A program made the translations under genes and the position numbers. This document shows positions 17,973 to 25,600 of a DNA stretch of 64,000 nucleotides, in pieces. The stretch lies in NCBI RefSeq assembly GCF_003008575.1, contig NZ_CP027667.1:2628001-2692000 (forward strand). The letters run 5' to 3'. The notes below the pieces were generated by a model. It worked only from the letters and a program-made list of their open reading frames with translations, searched no databases and had not been told where the DNA came from. Every line of letters begins with the position of its first letter. Position 1 is the stretch's first letter. This stretch comes from Melaminivora suipulveris (GTDB lineage: Bacteria; Pseudomonadota; Gammaproteobacteria; Burkholderiales; Burkholderiaceae_C).

Positions 17973-18176
17973 GGAGAAGGCACCGACTGATCGGGAAGCG
18001 ACACGGCACGGTAAGGCCGGGCCCCGGTGCGCGGTGTAGGAAAAGCCCCGCTGCGACGCGCACCCGCCAGCCGTTCATCCGCGCGCGAGTCGCGGCGCCA
18101 GCCTACGCCGCACGGGGAATGCTGAATCGATCCTCCTCCCCCGGCCCGCCGGGCCGTCCAACCAGGAGATACGAGC

Positions 18177-18785
18177 ATGAGCAAACCCCGCTACGACCAG
18201 GCGCGACTGAAGGACCTGCTGCTGCAGATGATGGAAACCGAACTCGGCGGCGAGCAGGTCTACCGCGCCGCCATTGCCTGCGCGACCAACGACGACCTGC
18301 GCGAGGAGTTCGAGAGCTATCTGCAGGAGACGATGACGCATCAGAACGTGGTGCGCAGCACCTGCGAGGCGCTGGGCATCGACCCCGACGAGCGCACGCC
18401 GTCGCGCGAAGTGGTGCGCCACATCGGCGAGTCGCTGGTCAAGGCCATCGCCCTGGCGCGCCAGGGCGGCGATCCGGCGAACGCCCAGCTGGTGGCCTGC
18501 GAATGCGTGGTCCACGCCGAGACCAAGGACCACTCCAACTGGGAGCTGCTGGGCCAGGTGGCCGAGGTGGCGACCGGCGACGCCGGCCGCGCGCTGAAGG
18601 CCGCGCACGAGGCGGTGGAAAAGGACGAGGACCACCACCTCTACCACTCCAAGGGCTGGTGCCGCGAGCTGTGGATCCAGACCCTGGGCATGCCGGCGGT
18701 GCTGCCGCCGCCGGAAGAAGTCAAAAAGGTGGAAACCGCCATCGGCGCCTCGCGCGCCGAGCAGCAGCGCGACAAGATGCTGTGA
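18177..18785 (+). CDS. ferritin-like four-helix protein
   Basis: A 202-residue, largely helical acidic protein. Carboxylate/histidine-rich helix motifs METELGGEQVYRAAI, YLQETMTHQNVV, CVVHAETKDHSNWEL and EKDEDHHLYHSKGW are spaced as in ferritin-like diiron bundles. A role in iron binding or oxidation is likely from the ligands, but the exact subfamily was not recognised. It is monocistronic, with GGAGATACGAGC before the ATG. It is the last host gene before the tRNA-Arg island. Confidence 0.7.
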   Translation: MSKPRYDQARLKDLLLQMMETELGGEQVYRAAIACATNDDLREEFESYLQETMTHQNVVRSTCEALGIDPDERTPSREVVRHIGESLVKAIALARQGGDPANAQLVACECVVHAETKDHSNWELLGQVAEVATGDAGRALKAAHEAVEKDEDHHLYHSKGWCRELWIQTLGMPAVLPPPEEVKKVETAIGASRAEQQRDKML

Positions 18786-18814
18786 GCGCATGGGGCCAGG
18801 CCGGGTGCCGCGCC

Positions 18815-18841
18815 TGGTCCCTCCGACAGGAATCGAACCTG
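18815..18841. repeat. left attachment site (27-bp copy of tRNA-Arg 3' end)
   Basis: The 27 bases are identical to 22419-22445, start with TGG (complement of CCA) and extend into the T-arm of the tRNA. The rest of the tRNA is absent, so this copy is not a gene. Confidence 0.85.
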
Positions 18842-18863
18842 ATTCACGTCGAAATAGACCTAG

Positions 18864-20060
18864 GGAAGGTCTGCGAAACCTCTCGTCATCCCGAGTGGCA
18901 TGAAGCCTGACGACAGGCGACGATGGCGTTCATGAACCAGATCACGCTTGGCCTTGAGCCTCTGCCCAAAAAGACCCGCAAGGAGGTTTTCCTCGAAGAG
19001 ATGAACCAGGTCGTGCCCTGGGCGGCGCTGGTGACGCTCATTCAACCGCACGCGAGCGGCGCGCATCAGGCGCTGGGCGGACGCCTGCGGTTTGCCGTGG
19101 AGACGATGCTGCGCATCCACTGCCTGCAGCTGTGGTGGAACCTGAGCGATCCGGCCATGGAGGAGGAACTGCACGAGCGTCCGCTATACCGCCGCTTCGT
19201 CGGCCTGGACGGTGCCGCGCGACTGCCTGACGAGACGACCATTTTGCGGTTTCGGCACCTGCTGGAAAAGCACGAGCTGGCGCCCCAGGTGTTGGCTGCG
19301 ATCAACGCGACCTTGGCCCAGCAGGGCCTGATGCTCAAGACCGGCACGGTGGTCGATGCCACCATCATTGCCGCGCCGAGTTCGACCAAGAACCGCAAGG
19401 GTGAGCGCGACCCAGAGATGCACCAGAGCAAGAAGGGCAACCAATGGCACTTCGGGATGAAGGCGCACATCGGTGTGGATGCCGCCTCGGGTTTGGTGCA
19501 CACGGTGGTTGGCACCGCAGCCAACGTGGCCGACGTGACCCAAGCGGCGAACTTGTTGCATGGCCAGGAGGCCGATGCCTGGGGCGATGCGGGCTACCAG
19601 GGCGTGGACAAGCGCGAGGAGTTCAAGGGCAGCAAAGTGCGTTGGGAAGTGGCAATGCGCCCGGGCAAGCGCCGCGCCCTTGATCCCGAGCGCGAGTTGC
19701 ATCAGCTGCTGGAGAAGGCCGAGAAGCTCAAGGCCAGCATCCGTGCCAAGGTCGAGCACCCATTTCGACTCGTCAAACAGCAATTTGGCTACGCCAAGGT
19801 CCGCTACCTGGGGCTGGCCAAAAACACGGCGCGCCTCACGATGCTGTTTGCGCTGGGCAATTTGTGGATGGCGCGTCGGCAGTTGATGCCAGCGCAGGGA
19901 TGAGTGCGTCCGCACCGTGCCCGACAGGTGCGGCGGTGGTCGCTGGTGCTGAGATTTGCCACCAAATCTGCTCGAAATTCGCCGCTAGTTCCGCATCACG
20001 ATACGGCCGCCATGCCGATCCGCCCGTCAGCCCTGATGAACGAGGTTTTGCAGACCTTCC
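18864..20060 (+). mobile_element. IS5-family insertion sequence, 1197 bp, complete
   Basis: The inverted ends are GGAAGGTCTGCGAAACCTC on the left and GGAAGGTCTGCAAAACCTC (reverse complement) on the right, one mismatch in 19. They are flanked by direct CTAG target duplications at 18860-18863 and 20061-20064, the YTAR target typical of IS5. Length, ends and target match the IS5 subgroup. It interrupts the island just inside the left attachment site. Confidence 0.93.
18923..19903 (+). CDS. IS5-family DDE transposase
   Basis: A 326-residue transposase, the same length as IS5 transposase. The N-terminal domain includes ETMLRIHCLQLWWNLSD. Catalytic aspartates lie in VVDATIIAAPSSTKN and KAHIGVDAASG, and the glutamate in RAKVEHPFRLVKQQFG, with the Y-(2)-R-(3)-E-(6)-K-like signature present. 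No stop or frameshift interrupts it, so the element may be active. ATG 18923 and ATG 18932 are both possible starts. Confidence 0.95.
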   Translation: MAFMNQITLGLEPLPKKTRKEVFLEEMNQVVPWAALVTLIQPHASGAHQALGGRLRFAVETMLRIHCLQLWWNLSDPAMEEELHERPLYRRFVGLDGAARLPDETTILRFRHLLEKHELAPQVLAAINATLAQQGLMLKTGTVVDATIIAAPSSTKNRKGERDPEMHQSKKGNQWHFGMKAHIGVDAASGLVHTVVGTAANVADVTQAANLLHGQEADAWGDAGYQGVDKREEFKGSKVRWEVAMRPGKRRALDPERELHQLLEKAEKLKASIRAKVEHPFRLVKQQFGYAKVRYLGLAKNTARLTMLFALGNLWMARRQLMPAQG

Positions 20061-20247
20061 CTAGCTGTCAAGAGGCTTCAGCGCGAGGCCGGACTCGCAC
20101 GCTACCACTCCCGCGCCGTCGATGGCCAATTCTTTGCATCAGTTTCCGGTGGCTGGTCGGCTTGCTAGCCCTTTTCGCGCCTTTCGCCACCCCCACGGCG
20201 CCACCAGCTCCCGATCCGCCCACACAGCCCCGCAGCTGAGTTGGGCT

Positions 20248-20742
20248 TCAACCGCAGGCGCCCACCGCCTCCTCGGCAGCTTCGTCTGCAGCCTCCAGCC
20301 GCGCATCCCACTGCTCGCCACGCGACTCCACGATCACGCGCGACGGCTGTGGCCCATGCATGGCGCGCTCGACAGCGCGCAGCGTCTCAAAGGCGCTCTT
20401 GAGCCGCACGTTGCCGTTGGCGTGCTCCAGGTAGGTAAGGCGGATCAGCTTGTCGGCCATCTTGGGGATGTGGGCGTCTTTCTCCCAGCGGGCCACGGTC
20501 TGGGCGTCCACCCCTAGCGCAGAGCCCAGCGCGGCCTGGGACAACAGCAGGCCGGAGGCGCGCAGGTAGCGAAACTCCGTGCGCGTGAGTGCACGCGGCT
20601 TGCGCACCAGTGCGGTGCAGATGGCCTGCGTCAGACCTTCCAGGTCGTGAAAGGACACGGCCTCGCCGTAGGGGGTCTGGCGCACGGTGTAGCCGTTGGC
20701 CAGCCACACGTTGCGCAGTCCTCCGTCGGTATAGTGATACAT
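20248..20742 (-). CDS. HTH transcriptional regulator / antitoxin-like partner of DUF4258 protein
   Basis: A 164-residue protein. The N-terminus MYHYTDGGLRNVWLANGY is followed by a Cro/CI-type helix-turn-helix (LLLSQAALGSALGVDAQTVARWEKD) at about 85-110. It resembles MqsA-like antitoxins without the zinc-binding domain. It starts 2 bp after the DUF4258 stop with a good GGAGAG site, as expected for a toxin-antitoxin-type operon. Real antitoxin function is inference from the arrangement. It is the gene nearest the IS, which lies downstream of its stop. Confidence 0.75.
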   Translation of the reverse strand: MYHYTDGGLRNVWLANGYTVRQTPYGEAVSFHDLEGLTQAICTALVRKPRALTRTEFRYLRASGLLLSQAALGSALGVDAQTVARWEKDAHIPKMADKLIRLTYLEHANGNVRLKSAFETLRAVERAMHGPQPSRVIVESRGEQWDARLEAADEAAEEAVGACG

Positions 20743-20744
20743 GG

Positions 20745-21083
20745 CTACTCTCCTAAGTCGATCACGGTGACAACCGTCAACAGGGGCGTGGGGTGCTCGA
20801 GATAGACCACCGCGCCCACTCGCACGCCAGACACCAGCCGCTCCATGCGGCATTTCAGCCCGGTGAACTTCATGTCCGGCTCGGGCGTGAGGTGGATGCA
20901 GCCCAAGCGCAGCGTCTCCAGCACCATGGCATCGGTCACTTTGCGCGCACGCATCTGCTTGCGGGCATGTGCGGTGAATGCGATGCAGTGGCTGTCGAGG
21001 GCATGCGCACGGATGAAGCGCTCCAGCTGGTGTTTGGATGGGATTGCCAACGATTGGTTCCTATCATTTTGATAGGTTTGCAT
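20745..21083 (-). CDS. DUF4258 domain protein (RelE-superfamily-like)
   Basis: A 112-residue protein with the DUF4258 pattern IAFTAHARKQMRARKVTDAMVLETL, then CRMERLVSGVRVGAVVYL and a terminal VVTVIDLGE. The DUF4258 fold is related to RelE/HigB-type toxins, but activity is unproven. The start is at ATG 21083, because the open frame upstream carries unrelated sequence and codons 3-8 contain a palindrome that could act as operator. It is the first gene of a two-gene operon. Confidence 0.75.
   Translation of the reverse strand: MQTYQNDRNQSLAIPSKHQLERFIRAHALDSHCIAFTAHARKQMRARKVTDAMVLETLRLGCIHLTPEPDMKFTGLKCRMERLVSGVRVGAVVYLEHPTPLLTVVTVIDLGE
21060..21076. promoter_or_regulatory. perfect palindrome over the start of the DUF4258 gene
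   Basis: CCTATCA-TTT-TGATAGG, 7-bp perfect arms, covering codons 3-8 of the DUF4258 gene. The position fits autoregulation by the HTH partner. Binding is not shown. Confidence 0.4.
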
Positions 21084-21108
21084 GGTACCGCATCGGAGCC
21101 TTGCGCGC

Positions 21109-21633
21109 CTACTTGACGGCCTTGTTGCTTCGCGTTGAACAGCCAGTAGCGAGCGTGTACACGAAATCGCTCTTGAGTTCAGGGCAAGACGGCACTGGCA
21201 GGTTGGCCACCACCAGATGGTTGTGCACGTCGTCGGCCTCACGTCCCATGACTTCCATGCGCTCAAATTGCTGGCGCAGGGCAGTTTGTAGCCGGGTGCG
21301 CCGCTCGCGTTGCGGTCTGTCGGCTGCCGCTCGGTTAGCAACGTAAGTGGTTTTGATTTCCGCTAGCTCGCGTGCCAAGGCGGCGTCGCTGTCAGCCGAA
21401 AACATGCCGATAGCCTCAGGGTCGCAAAAGCCAAAATGGGCCAGGGCTTCGATAGCGCGCTGGTTGTTCTTGGCGTCGGTCGCCAGCCGATCCACATTGG
21501 CGGCCCATGCTGCCAGCCGGGCGCTGCTCCAGTCGGCATCAAGGGCGCGCAGCTTGTTCAGCTCCGCGCACAGGGCCGCGCCAATGAACTCGGCCACGCA
21601 GATGCGATTGCCGGTCTTCAACACATAGCGCAC
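21109..21633 (-). CDS. hypothetical protein of the tRNA-Arg island
   Basis: A 174-residue mostly helical protein starting at GTG 21633, rich in alanine, aspartate and arginine, with no motif recognised. Low-confidence coiled-coil-like stretches occur in the middle (AEIKTTYVANRAAADRPQR). It lies between the DUF4258 operon and the divergent spanin gene, with only 18 bp separating its start from the Rz-like start. It could be a cargo gene; coding status rests on the open frame and acceptable composition. Confidence 0.5.
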   Translation of the reverse strand: MRYVLKTGNRICVAEFIGAALCAELNKLRALDADWSSARLAAWAANVDRLATDAKNNQRAIEALAHFGFCDPEAIGMFSADSDAALARELAEIKTTYVANRAAADRPQRERRTRLQTALRQQFERMEVMGREADDVHNHLVVANLPVPSCPELKSDFVYTLATGCSTRSNKAVK

Positions 21634-21651
21634 CTGCTGGGAGGACCCGCA

Positions 21652-22020
21652 ATGATCGCCCCACTGGGCTACGCCCTCATTGCCTCTGCCGCGCTCAACC
21701 TGCTAGCCGGCTGGGCCTGGCTGGGCCAGCGCGACACCATCGCCACGCTGCGCACCGAGGTCAAAGCGGTGCAGGGCCAGCTGGACGGTGCCCGAGCCGA
21801 TGCCCGCGCCTGCAGCGATGCCGTGGACGACCTGCGCACTCTGGCCGACCACCGGGCCGAGGAGGCAAGCGCCGCGCGCGCCGCAGCCCAGCAGCGTGCC
21901 CAAACCCACAACCGCCGCGCCGACGCCATCCTGGCCGCCCCCCTGGCCGTGCCGGGCGACGACTGTGCCAGCGCGCGGGTGAGGGTGGACCAGTGGATCA
22001 AGGGGAGGACGGCGCAATGA
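21652..22020 (+). CDS. Rz-like inner-membrane spanin
   Basis: A 122-residue protein with one N-terminal membrane anchor (PLGYALIASAALNLLAGWAW), then a long alanine/arginine-rich periplasmic coiled coil (IATLRTEVKAVQGQLDGARA onwards) and a short C-terminal end. This is the layout of phage i-spanins, which disrupt the outer membrane at lysis together with an Rz1 lipoprotein. The ATG at 21652 has GGAGG 8 bases upstream. Its stop codon lies in the first of three 19-bp tandem repeats that have damaged the following Rz1-like frame. Confidence 0.7.
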   Translation: MIAPLGYALIASAALNLLAGWAWLGQRDTIATLRTEVKAVQGQLDGARADARACSDAVDDLRTLADHRAEEASAARAAAQQRAQTHNRRADAILAAPLAVPGDDCASARVRVDQWIKGRTAQ

Positions 22021-22075
22021 CCTGCAGCTTTTTGCACGACCTGCAGTTTTGGCGACGACCTGCAGTTTTGCGGTC
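22019..22075 (+). repeat. 19-bp tandem triplication at the Rz/Rz1 junction
   Basis: Three head-to-tail units at 22019-22037, 22038-22056 and 22057-22075, each beginning GACCTGCAG followed by a T run. As 19 is not a multiple of 3, each added copy shifts the reading frame. Unit 1 contains the Rz stop codon. Confidence 0.9.
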
Positions 22076-22345
22076 GTCCTGCTGACCGGGTGCGCTGCCC
22101 CGCGCGTGGAGATCCAGCGTGTCAACGTGCCGATCCCCATGCAGTGCCAGGAGCCCGTACCAACACGGCCGGCCATGCCCACCGAGGGCCTGCGCCAGCC
22201 TGTGTCGTTGGATGCCTTCGCCGCTGCCGCAATGGCAGAGATCGAGAGGCGCGACGGGTACGAGCTGGAGCTTGTCGCGGCGCTGGAGGCGTGCCGGGCG
22301 CCGATTGCTGCAAAGCCGGCGGGCGGGCTGGGGCTCAAGAGGTAG
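22049..22345 (+). CDS. Rz1-like outer-membrane spanin lipoprotein, start displaced by tandem repeat
   Basis: The 98-codon frame encodes a lipoprotein signal with lipobox LLTGC (cysteine 15) and a proline-containing mature part, as in o-spanins. In the present sequence the only in-frame start is TTG 22049 inside the tandem repeat, without a good ribosome binding site. If two of the three 19-bp units are removed, ATG 22017, overlapping the Rz stop as ATGA, reads straight into TCSFAVVLLTGC. The gene is therefore probably frame-broken by repeat expansion, or expressed only weakly. Confidence 0.55.
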   Translation: MATTCSFAVVLLTGCAAPRVEIQRVNVPIPMQCQEPVPTRPAMPTEGLRQPVSLDAFAAAAMAEIERRDGYELELVAALEACRAPIAAKPAGGLGLKR

Positions 22346-22418
22346 GCGCTGCAGTGTCCCGGTCTCGTCCCGGAACGCTTTTGCGATGACTTAAGCTGTT
22401 GTCGCCATTGCAAAACAT

Positions 22419-22493
22419 TGGTCCCTCCGACAGGAATCGAACCTGTATCTGGCGCTTAGGAGGCGCCCGTTCTATCCATTGAACTACGGAGAG
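22419..22493 (-). tRNA. tRNA-Arg (anticodon CCT), CCA encoded
   Basis: On the minus strand a complete cloverleaf: acceptor CTCTCCG / CGGAGGG, D-arm GTTC...GAAC, anticodon stem GGCGC / GCGCC around loop CTCCTAA (anticodon CCT), T-arm ACAGG-TTCGATT-CCTGT, discriminator A and encoded CCA. Its 3' 27 bases are duplicated at 18815-18841, marking it as an integration site. Confidence 0.95.
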
Positions 22494-22546
22494 CGGCAAA
22501 GCCCGGCATTGTAGTCGGCGGCGCCGCCCGGCGGCTGGGCGCGGAC

Positions 22547-22602
22547 GCTATTGAACGTGTAGCTGCCTGCCCATGAAACACGCCGGCTGAGGGCCGATTT
22601 CG
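22547..22602 (+). repeat. dispersed AT-rich intergenic repeat, copy 5
   Basis: Forward copy with GTAGCTGCCTGC and ACGCCGGCTGAGGGC followed by GATTT, between tRNA-Arg and the 3' end of tamB. Confidence 0.65.
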
Positions 22603-22620
22603 CTCGAAAAAGCGCCGCCA

Positions 22621-25600
22621 TCAGTCATAGCGCACCGTGTAGATCAGATCCACCGCGCTTTGCTCTCCGGTCTGCCCGCGCAGCGTCAGGCGCTTGGACA
22701 GGTCGTAGAAGATGAACAGCGTGCCCAGGGCGCCCGACAGGCTCTTCTCGTACGTCACGTACAGATCGCGCGACAGGCGCTTGCCAAAAGTGAGCGCCGC
22801 CCCCGCGGCGCCCTCGCCCTGGCCAGGGCCCTTGAAGCCGATCTCGTCCAGGCCGAGTTTTTGCGCGATGCCGCCGCTGCTCTTGTCGCCGTTGCCGCTC
22901 AGGAAGGCCAGCGCTGCCTGCTGCAAGAGCGCGGCTTCGGCGCCGCCAGCGGCGGCGCTTCTGCCCAGCACCACCCAGGAGAGCTTTTCCGCGTCGGGCA
23001 GTTCCGGCTCGGAGTACAGGCGCACGTTCGGCGACTTGGCGCTGCCGCTGACCTGCACGCCGGCACGCACGGCGATGTTGGGGCGCAGCGCCAGCACGTC
23101 CAGCGCCGGGTTGTCGTAGGGGCCGTTGAAGCGCAGCAGGCCGGTTTCGATGTCCAGCGCCTGGCCCCAGGCGCGGTAGCGACCCTGGTCGGTGCGCACC
23201 TCGCCGGTCACGCGCGGCTGGCCGCTGCTCGCGGCGTTGGCGGTGATGTCCAGCTTGCCGGTCAGGCGCGTGGTCACGCCGCGGCCCTGCACGGCGAAGT
23301 CCTGCCCCAGGTCGAGCGAAACCGCCACGTCGGGCGTGCGCGCTGCCTGCACGCTGCCCGGCTGCTCGCGTCCCTGCGAGCGCTGGGCCGCCTGCTGTGC
23401 CTTTTCGGCCGCCGCGCGGTCCAGCGCGGCCGAATGCACGACCACGTCGTCGCCCAGTGCCGGCGCGCCGGCCTCGGGCAGGATGATGGTCGCGCGGTCC
23501 ACGCTCAGGTCGCCGCGCAGCACCACCTGGCCCTGCTCCAGCCGGGCGCGCAGGTCGCCCGAAACGCTGACCTGCCGATCGGCACGCACCAGCACCTGCA
23601 GTTGCCGGGCCTGCGCGCGCAGGTCCATGCGGATGCTGGACATCGCGTCCTTGCCCTGGCCGGTGGCGCCGGTCCAGGACAGCGTGCCGCTGCCGTCCAG
23701 CGTGCCGCCATCCAGCGGCGCGGCCGTGCGGTTGCCGCTGAAACCGGCGATGCGCGCGCGGCTGCCGCGCCCGCCCTTCAGGTGCAGCTCGGTGATGGTG
23801 AGCTGCTCGCCCTGCAGCGTGGCGCGCAGGCGCCCATCCTGCAGGTCCACGCCGTCCAGCACCGAGCGGATGGCAAAGCGGTCGGCGGCCAGCTCGCCGT
23901 TCCAGCGCGGCGCGGCGCGGCTGCCCGACAGGCGCACGTCGGCATTGAGCGTGCCGTGCACGCGCCAGCCCGGCGGCGCCAGCATCGACCACACGCCGAC
24001 CTCGGGCAGCGCGGCGTGGATGTTGGCGGCCAGCGGCGCGTCTTCGGGCCACTGCCAGGCGCCATCGGTGCCGTGCGCCAGGCGCGTGCTGCCCTCGGCC
24101 TGCACGCGGCCGGCGCGCTCGCTGTCCCAGGACAGGCGGGCGCGCACGTCCTCGCCCTCGGCGGTGACTTCCAGCGCCAGCTCGCGCAGGCCGGCGCTGG
24201 TGACTGGCCCGGCGGCCGTGCCGGCGCCGGCGCCCTGCGCCTTGGGCGCGCCCGCGCCTTTGCCCTCGCCGCTGCTGTGCACCACGGTGGGCGCGCCCGG
24301 CGCGGCCTGCGCGCCGGTGGCCATGCGGATGTCGCCGCCGCTGCGCCGCACGCTGGCGCGCGCGCGCAGGCCGGCGTCGGTGGCGGCCACGTCCCAGGCG
24401 CCGGCCAGCACCAGATCGCCCGAGACGCCCAGACGCGCCAGCGCGCCCTGGCCGTCTTGCTTGAAGGCGTTGGCCCAGGCCAGCGGCAGGCCTTGCAGCG
24501 TGCCCTGGCTGGTCAGCTCCATCCCGCCTTGCGCGCCCTGGGCATAACGCAGCGGCTGCCAGCGCAGCTGGACCTGGCCGGGCTCGGGGCCGGTCAGGCG
24601 CGCGCTGGCGGCACCGGCCTGCATCTGCAGGCGCGGTTGCTGCTGCAGCGCCAGCTCCACCGGCTCGGCCAGCAGCAGCGTCCAGGGGCCGGGCTGGTCT
24701 TTCATGCTGGCCTGCACGCGCAGCTCGTTCACGCGGCCCTGCCAGCGGCCGGCGCCACTGCTGCCGGCGCTGGCGCGCAGGTGCAGGTCGGCCTGCAGGT
24801 CGTTGTTCTGGCGCAAGAGGCCGTCGAAGTCCAGCGCCAGATCGGCCAGGCTGCCGCGCAGCGCGGCGCTGGTGCGCGTCAGCTCCAGCGCCAGCGCGTC
24901 GGAGCCGCTGCCCGGCTCGGCCGCGCGCGAGACCAGCAGCCGCGGCGTGCGCAGTTGCGCCTGCAGGCTGAAGTCGCCCGGCTTGGCGGCGCTCGCGCCT
25001 TCGGCCGGCAGCAGCCCGGCCGCCTGCAGCTGGCGCTGCGCCGACTGCCAGCCGCCGCGCCACTGGGCGTCCAGTTGCGCGCGGCCGTCCAGGCTGACGC
25101 CCGCGGCCGGCACGCCCAGGTCGCCCAGCCAGCGCTGCACGCGCTGCGCGTCGCTGATGCGCACGGCCAGCGTGCCGGCGCCGCTGGCGGGCGCCATTTC
25201 ACCGCTGGCCTGCGCGCTGGCCCCCGGCAACTCGGCCTGCACGCGGCCGCTGGCGGCCAGCGCCTGGGTGTCGATGCTCAGGTTTTGCGCGCGCACCTCC
25301 GCGCCCTGGGCCTGTACCAGCAGCTGCGTGACGTCCACGCGCTTGCCGTGCCAACGGCCTTGCGTCGACAGGCGCTGCAGCGCGAGCACGGCCGCATCCG
25401 CTGCGCCCGTGCGGCGCGGCGCGCCGGCGGCGCGCAGGTCGGCGGCGAAGCGCACGGCGGCGTCATCGCCGGCCGCGTTGCCGCTGGCGCTGGCGGTGCC
25501 CGACAGTGGCAGCGGCGCCAGGCGCGTGTGCAACTGCGCCGGGTTCACGTTGGCCAGCCGGGCCTGGCCTTCCAGCGCCTGGGTGGCGGGCGTGTAGCGG

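Larger units (their letters stand above)
18815..22445. mobile_element. decayed genomic island in tRNA-Arg(CCT), att repeat to att repeat
   Basis: A 3.6-kb segment bounded by a perfect 27-bp direct repeat that equals the 3' end of tRNA-Arg including its CCA. This is the expected result of tyrosine-recombinase integration into a tRNA gene. It contains an IS5-type element, a DUF4258/HTH pair, one unknown gene and Rz/Rz1-like spanin genes. No integrase, replication or structural phage gene remains, so it is a remnant that cannot excise by itself. Confidence 0.75.

Noticed and set aside
18786..18814. Terminator after the ferritin-like gene
   Set aside because: CCAGGC / GCCTGG can pair but there is no T tract, and the stem abuts the attachment repeat.
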